NCBI RefSeq assembly: GCF_031143425.1
Contig: NC_090445.1
Span: 821,288,817 to 821,352,816 of the forward strand
Length of the DNA: 64,000 nt
Source: Pleurodeles waltl
Taxonomy: Eukaryota; Chordata; Amphibia; Caudata; Salamandridae
Reading direction: 5' to 3'
Part shown: positions 57,125 through 64,000 of the stretch, piece after piece
Layout of the letters: each line of letters opens with the position of its first letter
Position numbering within the stretch: the first letter of the stretch is position 1
The notes under the pieces: generated by a model
What the model saw: only the letters and a program-made list of their open reading frames with translations
The model's database searches: none
What the model was told of the DNA's origin: nothing
Made by a program: the position numbers and the translations under genes

Positions 57125-58555
57125 TAGTTTTGCTGATTTGTTTCCGCTCACAGAACGGCTGTGTCCTTAGACACCCTTTACGGTGTTTGCAGTCGGACTT
57201 TAGCCAGCCTCTGGGACTGAAGCAGATGTTTGTGGTTTTTCGGACAGTGGGAGCCTCATAAGCCTTTTCTCTCGTCTTTTTTCTTAATTTCCTCTCATAA
57301 GGCGGGGCATTGCTGAGATTCGGATGCTGCACTTTCTCTTTTGGACGTTCCATGCGCTTTTTATCTGCAAACATCAGCAGTAGCTTAGCGTCCCACATAC
57401 AGGGCTGGAGTTACATTAAGGTGATTGTACAGAACTCCTTCAGTAAGTCAAAACAAAACGGTTATAGACTTCAAAATAAAAGCGGAAAACCAAACTGTTG
57501 CTAAGAAAGGGTCATAAGAAAGGCGGTGTCAAAACAGCAAAATGTCATTTTGTTTAGTGCTCTGAAAGTAATTCATTAGTTGTTGAAAAAAGCAAGCATC
57601 TGGGCCCACCAAAGGTCTATATGTCTTAGAAGTCTTTCTCCAACATTGCTGCTGCGAGTTTGGGAAAAGAGAGGCACGTGCCAGGAATAACACTGTAATG
57701 GAACTGATGTTTTACACCCACCAAAGGCCCATCTTTCCTTTACCCGTAGATTTGTTGGGATCAAGGCTCGTCCTTCAGATAGAAGACAAGTATCATTTAG
57801 GTTACTCTAGTTGCCTGCCACCTAAAGGCCTGGCTTTGGCAACAATAGATGACCTAAGAATACAAAGCAGAAATTTCCTATGACTAATTTTGGAAAGTCA
57901 ACTGGGTATTCTTCTTCTGTCTGACATCCTTTCCTCCCCAACAATTGGAAACCTTATAGTTTAAAGTCTCGGAGGCCGGGGGTCTCAGGCCTGCCCCCAC
58001 CAACATGCAATCAGTTAACCGCTTCATGCCTCGCAGGGCACTGCCCTTGCTTACATTTTTGACATTGTTTGATAACTGGAAACTGTTACTTTGACAATCT
58101 TATCGACTGCAGCACTCCTCTTATTGTATTTTTTACAACGCAAATTTGTATTCCATGATCTTTTGCCAGCTGCTGCATGCCACAAAAGTCTTCTCATGAC
58201 TCAGCACTCGGGGATGGTCAGTTGTCCATGACTGATCCTGAGCGCTCTCACCTGTAGCTAGTTCAGTGGTGAATCTATGGCACAAAGGTCCTTCTTCAAG
58301 GACATTCTGAAGGCAGAAGCTCATAACTCATCACTGCATCCACCCTCATACGTGATTATTTGTTCAGTTGAGTAGCCGATCAGTCTCGCAGTAATTCTGT
58401 CTAACTTCTGTCATACCCTGTCATTCTCTGTGTCTAAGTCATTTGCTCTTTTTATGTTCATATTGGTCTTTCTCCCTTCTCTCTACCTCTTTCTTCCACC
58501 TCACTGTTCATTTCCAAGTTTTCCTAATTGGTATATCTAGCTCTCTTTTTTTGGC
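57125..58555. other. Non-coding stretch, one unplaced frame
   Basis: The 96-codon minus frame at 57108-57398 is rich in lysine and arginine and starts near a possible methionine, but it matches no family I know and overlaps the foldback end. Otherwise nothing is recognised. Confidence 0.35.
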
Positions 58556-58562
58556 GTTTACA

Positions 58563-58995
58563 ACCACGCCTCTCCCAGGAGTGGCTCGCGGGGCTTTGTC
58601 GGGGTGGGTGGTGCAGGGGTGTGAGGGAGTTGGAGGTGCATGAGAGAAAATTAATTTAAAAAAATATATATTTACCTGCTTTGCTCCAGTGCCACTCCTC
58701 TCCCGTCACTGCTGCAGGCATAGGCTCCCAGCCTGCAGCCAATCCTGACGTTTCCCAGAGCAGTGTCGGGATTGCCTGGGAGCGTCCAGTGTTGCTAAGC
58801 TGGAGAGAGCCCTCTGCGCATGTGTGTTTGGCCGAGCCGAGATGGCCGGCCAAAAACACATGCGCTCTGAGGGGAGTGCACAGTGCACTCCCCTCTTCTC
58901 CTCACCCCCAATGCCCCGCCGCTTTTACATGGAAAGGCTAATAAACAGAGTTTATTAGCCTTTCCTTGTAAAAGGATTTGCAGGGGTTGCTGCTG
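58563..58995 (+). repeat. Hairpin-chain repeat, copy 3 (best preserved)
   Basis: The same layout as copies 1 and 2, with the cleanest stems. 58816-58833 pairs with 58847-58864 (17 of 18). 58871-58893 is a perfect GGGGAGTGCAC palindrome. About 58925-58972 forms a stem of about 23 bp around GGAAAGGCTAATAAAC. CCAATCCTGACG...TCGGGATTGCC at 58739-58780 forms another. Better pairing than in the other copies suggests this is the youngest. Class unknown. Confidence 0.65.
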
Positions 58996-59009
58996 GCGGG
59001 GGGGGACCT

Positions 59010-60240
59010 CCTCCGCCCAAACGCGCCTGCCTTCTCGTCACCATCTTCCTCACTCTTTCCCTTCTGTTCTTCACACCCCTTTTTCCCTTCATCCTGGCAT
59101 CACAGCAGTATTCATAATTTTTCAGTTACTTTTCCTTCACTCTCCCTTCTGCCATACTATACTTTTTATTCGTCCTTCTCCTTACCATCTTGCTCTATTC
59201 TTTCTCTGTTTCGCCTCTCTTCTTTTCTTGCCTCATGTCCTGCAAATTTATGTTTTCTATTGTTACATTATACTCGGTCCTCTTGCTCTTCTCCCCCACC
59301 CTCGTTTACTTCCTGCTCTTCTGTCTTTTGTCTCCATCCTTTTTTCCTCTTGCAGAACCTGCAAAGTCTAACCCCTTCTGTGCCCAGCTCCCACTTGTGC
59401 CTATACAGGAGAGTCTCAGAAGAATTGCTGGGCGGTTCTGACTCAACTTTCAGACTTTGAAATGGTATGAGTCAAGATTACACAATTACACACACACACA
59501 CACACAAAACACAACACCTCTGTGTGCTTTATGACTGCAGTCTTTGTAGGTCGAACCTACTGATAGAACATGCTTTGTCTTTTGCAAGACATTTTGAAAG
59601 CTTGCAGCATACTCGTTGCTTACCATTGGTTGGCCTTCCTGTCACACATTTGCCTCTTTCTTATTTATGTCCCAGTTTGTCAATTTTGTGTGTTTCACTC
59701 CCATGGAGCACAGTGTCTTTGCCATTTCATTTTTTTATCTGACTTCTATGCTTTCACTGGTTGCTTTTCTAGCAGTACTTTTTTCTTTTTAGTTAAGCAT
59801 TCCACAAGACGGCATGTGTTTTCCAGCAGTCTCCTGTTTGTATTTCTCTCCCCTTGCACTCCGTGTTGCTCTGTCACTTATGACCCTGTACCCAACCCCT
59901 CCATATTGCTTTTGGGTCATCACGCCTGACCTGTGTACTTCTCCCCCTCACCTGCTCTATGTTGCTCTCGTTGCTTCCCCTCCCAGCCTTATACTTTGTG
60001 TTGCTTCTCCCACCTGCTCTCCTTCTCTGTCACCCGTTGCTTCTCTTCCTTAGCCCTTTAGTGTTGTTTCTGTCTCCCCCACACTCTGTATTGCTTCCCT
60101 ACACCAGCACCTTCTTTGTCTGTTGCCCATTGGTTCTCCCTTGTTTTGCTTTACCCCAAACTCGCTCTGTGTTGCTCCACCCAGGCCCTCTGTGTTGCTC
60201 TATCCACCCATGCTCAAAAATACGCTTTCACCCATTTTCT
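59010..60240 (+). repeat. Pyrimidine-rich low-complexity tract
   Basis: About 1.2 kb dominated by C and T on the plus strand. From about 59840 onward a loose motif recurs every 30-60 bases (CTCTGTGTTGCTYY, CTCTATGTTGCTC, TTTGTGTTGCTTC), pointing to a decayed minisatellite. Lack of purines removes stop codons, giving long overlapping frames (58883-59371, 58978-59460, 59570-59929, 59959-60327) that are not genes. Confidence 0.7.
59488..59506. repeat. (CA)n microsatellite
   Basis: About nine CA units inside the pyrimidine-rich tract. Confidence 0.85.
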
Positions 60241-60244
60241 TCTC

Positions 60245-61205
60245 TTAATTTGGTGATTCAACTTTCATTGGCAAAGAGAACAAGAAAAGAAAGCTGGCCA
60301 TGTTATTTTGTAGGCAGGCATGTGTAGAGAGTGTGCCTTCAAAATGATGTGGCAGACCACGTTAGAGGCTTTATTTTCCCTTATTTAGATATGCTGCACA
60401 TTACCGGGGGTACATTGCAGCATGGTTAAAACCACTGAATAGCCAGTGCTGTGCTTGACAATGGCACTTAATTCTCAACACCGGCACTAATGTCATTCCA
60501 CTACACAGTGACACACTGTCTGTCTAATTTTGAGATGAGCACAACAGTGATTATTAATTCCATTTACAATAAAAATGAATAATACATGCCACCGATTCTT
60601 AGAGCTTTAGGTGGCCTGGAATAGTCTGAATTGTTACACTTGTAAGAGTGAAGGTAGGAAGTGGTGTTGGTACTGCCATTGACAGGGACGGGCAATGAAT
60701 GGTGTAACCAGTAGTAGCCTCCTGAGAAATGTCCTGGCAGCCCTGGCACTAACTCTTTTTACAAATTATTCACGGGATATAGCCAGTAGATCTCAAAAGT
60801 CGTGACCGATTGGCTTTGCCAATGCTTGTTTACTGTCATGCCAGCTTGTAAGTAGTATGGCTAAAAACAAACATTTATCATTGCGATTTGAAAATATATA
60901 TGGAGGACAGCAGCCTCAAAATAGCCTTGCACAATTATTTCTTCCGAGGTGTGGCCCCTGATAAGTGACCGCTCCATAACTAAATACTCATTCAACCAGG
61001 CCAGGCCACTGCAACTGAATGTTTGGGACAAATACACCAACATTTTATTATTTGAGCAATTGCATAACTTTCGTTAGGTTGAGATATACCTTCTGTGGTC
61101 CTCCCTCGTGCTATAACAAAGTGTCAGCACGAGAGAGGACTTCACAATACCAAAAGAAAACATTTTATTCTACAAGAGCCAAAACTATTGACACCAGCTA
61201 ATGCT
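60245..61205. other. Non-coding stretch with a short repeat fragment
   Basis: 60806-60823 repeats the GATTGGCTTTGCCAAT arm of the 1128-1260 family as a lone fragment. Otherwise no repeat or supported frame. Confidence 0.4.
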
Positions 61206-61207
61206 TT

Positions 61208-61440
61208 CTAGTGCAAACAGAATGGCTCAGTGAGTTGATATTTTATTCTACAGTAATCTAGAAGTCACAAGTTAGAATTCTTGCAAAGCCAACTCAGCCT
61301 TCTATCTTGCAGGGGTAGATAAATTGAGTACCATAAGTAGCTGGGGTGATAACAAAACCCTGTTTTTACAACAATGGGAAACATCAGATGTGAAGCACAA
61401 AGCTATCTGTGTTTGGAGCCTCAAACACATTAGAAAGATT
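61208..61440 (+). repeat. tRNA-derived SINE, copy 2
   Basis: An A-box-like TGGCTCAGTGAG (61223-61234) and a B-box-like GTTAGAATTC (61271-61280; consensus GTTCGAATTC) are 48 bases apart, as in a tRNA-type Pol III promoter with a small insertion. They are followed by the core GGTAGATAAATTGAGTACCA shared with the copy at 55685-55962. The 3' tail is diverged and lacks ATT units. Confidence 0.6.
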
Positions 61441-61805
61441 AATTCCACCCTGCGAAGACAGGTGGAGTGTCCCTAGAAGCTGTAACGCTGCACAAATAGT
61501 CTACGAATCGTGGTTCCTCGTCCAAAAGTCTGTTTACTGTAGAGACTCATTATCTGTCAATGTCTTCAAACTAATGTAGTAACTAATGGCTCTTCCGGGA
61601 TAGGAAAGATAAACACAATAAATAAAGATTACATAAGGCCAAAAATAAAGTGAAGTTTGGGGATATGATTAAGTTTAGCATTCTCCTTAAATGGAGAAAA
61701 AAGGCAATGAAAATGCTTCAGATGGCGGCCAGGGCATTTCCACTTCGTCAACAGAGTGTCTCTTCGAGAAATAAAACCAGTGGCACAAGTTAATATAGGC
61801 TAGCC

Positions 61806-63053
61806 CGTTGCTTACTAAACCTTTTAGAATCAGGAACCACTTTTTAATACTGCAAACTTTCACGACACACACAGCTTTAAAGGACATGAGGTGGGCGATT
61901 GTTAATGTTAACTAAAACCTCGTGTGTTAGAGTGCTGTCATTTACAGACAGGTACATTTTCCATTAGTACAGTTTTACTATTAAAACTATATTGCACACA
62001 AATTACACTGTGTGGAGCTCGGGTTTTGGTGAATGTTTAGTATTTGTGCATCACCAGGTAAAGCATATTGATCTGTTTTGATCCCATTAGAATATTTGCT
62101 TCCATACCACTTCAGAATTACAAAAAATGTGCTTCATTACGGTCGAGCACAAAGCGCTCTGTCCCTGGTGTAACCTCTCTGTGGGTTTGTAACCACGCCT
62201 GTGTCATGCCCAGCAGTATGGTTGGTTCGTGGGCTTGCCTTCATAATTCGCTTGATTTAATTAGTAAAAGGCATGCATGTGTCATGTCTTTTTCGGTGTT
62301 TAGCCTGCCTCGAGTGCACCGGCCAACTACTGAAAACATAAGAGGCTCCATGTTAACCAAATGGTTTCTGGACTACTTTTTCTTTTATTTCATAGGCAGC
62401 GCGATCTCGCTGGGCACATATGTTACATGGATATTTGCACTTGTGCGGGTTACACGTATATTTGAACTTTTGCCGGTTACATGTATAATTGCACTTTTGC
62501 CGATATGTTTTACTATTGCCCAACTTCTGTTTCTTTTGTGTGTCTGCTTTGCACCCGTGGCAGCAGTCGGCTTGCTTATGTGAATCTGTTTTACTTTTTA
62601 TTTTCATTTTATGTGGCAAGAAATGTTCGATTAGGAATTTACAATGCTAATAACGTTAATTCAAGCAAATGCGAGACCCAGTGCATTGCAATGCTTGTTT
62701 TTGATTTTCTAAATGCTCAATATGTACTGCTCACTTACAGGTATTTATATTTTGTTGTGTGTTCCAAACAATGACATCCTACAATCTTTCCCTGTACTTC
62801 AGCAAGATTCTTAGATTATTCACTTTACTTTTCTTTCTCTGGCTGAAAAGCAAGAAGAGTTTGTAAACACCAATCTTATGGTAAAAAATAAGCAGTAATC
62901 ATTCAGAAGGCATAGCCTGATATTTGACATCTTTCTTTGAGACAGAACAAATGTGAGAAGATAAATACAGAATTTAAAGGAATCTTTATTTACATCTTGG
63001 ACTTTCTCAACCCACCAAAAATCAGCTCTTGACCCACAGTTTGGGAAACACTG
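61806..63053. mobile_element. Non-autonomous hAT element, 1248 bp
   Basis: Both sides carry the perfect 8-bp duplication GGCTAGCC (61798-61805 and 63054-63061). The right end, read inward on the minus strand, is CAGTGTTTCCCAAACTGTGG, a classic hAT (Charlie-like) terminus. The left end CGTTGCTTACTAAACC aligns to it with gaps. No transposase is encoded. A family K copy (62126-62715) sits inside, so the original element was only about 650 bp. The left terminus has decayed more than the right. The duplication is palindromic, which slightly lowers its weight, but the terminal sequence and 8-bp length agree. Confidence 0.7.
62126..62715 (-). repeat. Family K interspersed repeat, copy C, with 27-bp expansion
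   Basis: Reverse-complement match to copy A over its full extent. On the plus strand it runs from TCGAGCACAAAGCGCTCTG through GGGTTTGTAACCACGCC, TTCGTGGGCTTGCCTTC, CTTATGTGAATCTGTTTTAC and CATTTTATGTGGCAAGAAA to GCAATGCTTG. Where copies A and B have one unit of the GCAATTA...CATGTAAC block, copy C has three tandem 27-bp units at about 62422-62503. The 171-codon plus frame (62068-62583) crosses the copy boundary and is not a gene. Confidence 0.65.
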
Positions 63054-63064
63054 GGCTAGCCCCT

Positions 63065-63715
63065 ACAAAACTGCATGAGCAGTTTCTGCTCAGGCTATTA
63101 TTGTTCCTCAGTTCAGAGTTTTTCCTGAGAACTAAGGCTATGGAGCTTTCAGAAGAAGCACACCCTGAAAATGCTGCATGACCCATTGCAAATTGTTTCT
63201 ACTGAATCCAGACATGGTGCTAGGCTTTCTGAACATATGCTGAAAAAATGTTTTACTTAATTTCAGGTTCTTTGAACTGAGATATTTGTGAACTATGACA
63301 TACCTGCAGAGCATTACAAGTATTTAGCTGAGGGCGAATCCAAATGGGTGTTTGAACAGGGGTAAAAACAAACAGATTCTTTATGATACAGAGTTGAAAG
63401 CTGTGGTGTAAATGGTAGGGTATCCCAAAAAAAGGCAACTCTGTTTCCTGAAGCGCTCTCATTTTTTAACATTATATTTTTTAGTGCATTTTGGCTATAT
63501 CGTCTGCTGGCAGTCCACTCCCCTGTCTTCTGAATACTGTTTAATATAAATGGTAGTAAGGCATAGGTGGCGATGACTGCCATCACAGCTTATGGAGACT
63601 TTTCCCCTCCTCAGCCTGAACATAGAAGACGCTTTTGACAACTGGGGGCCATACTAAGCATGGAAGGCAGATTAGAGAACATTTCAGTGCTCTAGGTTGG
63701 TATGGGTTCTGTCTT
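63065..63715. other. Non-coding stretch, nothing recognised
   Basis: No repeat boundary or domain. The overlapping minus frames at 63253-63586 are not supported. Confidence 0.4.
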
Positions 63716-63721
63716 CTACCA

Positions 63722-64000
63722 TTCTAGTCTATTAAGCATTTATGTAGCGCATAGCTAACAGAAGGCATCTCACTGTTGAAAGTGTGACACAGGCTAGCCG
63801 AAGGGAGCTGTTCTGGAATAGCCAGGTTTTGAGGAGTTTGCGGAAGGCAAGTTTCTCTATGGTAGATCGCAGGCGGAGGGGAAGGGTATTGCACAGTTTC
63901 GCCACATTGTGGCCAAAGGACTCACTGGGGTACTTTGCCCTCCTAATGGAAGGTATTGTAACCAACTTTCCATTGGAGGACCGCAAGGTTCTTCCGGGAA
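63722..64000 (-). pseudogene. CR1/L2-type LINE ORF2 C-terminus and 3' end
   Basis: The minus frame (63732 to beyond the right edge) reads S-F-G-H-N-V-A-K-L-C-N-T-L-P-L-R-L-R-S, then F-R-K-L-L-K-T-W-L-F. This is the conserved C-terminal signature of CR1/L2/Rex-type ORF2 (usually W-N-x-L-P...R...F-K-x-x-L-K-T-x-L-F). The usual tryptophan is cysteine here. After the stop the 3' end reads GCGCTACATAAATGCTTAA on the minus strand, like an L2 tail. The RT domain would lie to the right of the window. The frame shown is intact, but the element is probably a truncated copy. Confidence 0.65.

Noticed and set aside
57108..57398. 96-codon Lys/Arg-rich minus frame as a possible host exon
   Set aside because: No family recognised and no splice signals I trust. 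It overlaps the foldback end.
58883..60327. Long overlapping plus-strand frames (up to 162 codons) suggesting a Ser/Leu/Pro/Phe-rich protein
   Set aside because: They overlap in all phases within C/T-rich DNA where stop codons are rare. No domain, signal for splicing or codon bias supports a gene.
62068..62583. 171-codon plus frame, the longest in the window
   Set aside because: It spans the boundary between hAT interior and the family K copy on its antisense strand. The repeated residues come from the 27-bp expansion.

Overview
The window looks like non-coding nuclear DNA from a vertebrate with a very large, repeat-rich genome, most likely a salamander and plausibly a newt. The evidence is the repeat content: large solo LTRs, Ty3/gypsy and L1 relics, hAT and TTAA-type DNA transposons, a tRNA-derived SINE, and GC-rich modules made of consecutive hairpins. 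The naming of the animal group is inference from remembered repeat texture; no species-diagnostic gene is present. I found no convincing host exon, tRNA, rRNA or snRNA gene. The long open frames either belong to broken transposons or come from low-complexity tracts that happen to lack stop codons. The window may be an intergenic desert or the inside of a giant intron.

Layout. 1-16.6 kb: a short hAT-type MITE (50-207), a hairpin-bearing repeat (1128-1260), the first copy of a GC-rich hairpin-chain repeat (3966-4350), mostly unique sequence with a possible conserved non-coding stretch (5640-6075), and a CpG-dense island (about 9760-10535). 16.6-23.8 kb: a decayed Ty3/gypsy retrotransposon in the order LTR, leader, gag, protease, reverse transcriptase. 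Its gag is split by a 4.34-kb composite element bounded by TTAA (17677-22023). 24-28.3 kb: interspersed repeats and two copies of an unclassified family (family K). 29.1-31.7 kb: a 5'-truncated L1 ORF2 relic on the minus strand. 33.4-35.4 kb: a diverged LTR-like unit of about 2 kb. 37.7-39.9 kb: the second hairpin-chain copy and a 314-bp tandem duplication. 46.55-49.23 kb: a 2.68-kb putative solo LTR with a perfect 5-bp target duplication. 49.9-57.1 kb: a small LTR relic, minisatellites, a GT-skewed tract, a SINE and a foldback hairpin. 58.6-64 kb: the third hairpin-chain copy, a pyrimidine-rich kilobase, a second SINE, a 1.25-kb hAT element with a perfect 8-bp target duplication and a family K copy inside it, and at the right edge the C-terminus of a CR1/L2-type LINE.

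Nothing here works as a gene pathway. The content is a record of layered insertions. Two nestings can be read directly: the TTAA element inside Ty3 gag, where ignoring the element leaves the flanking frame continuous, and family K inside the hAT element. The strongest candidate for something under-described is the composite TTAA element with its 383-bp array, higher-order palindromic modules and chain of about seven hairpins, together with the separate three-copy hairpin-chain family that shares this architecture.
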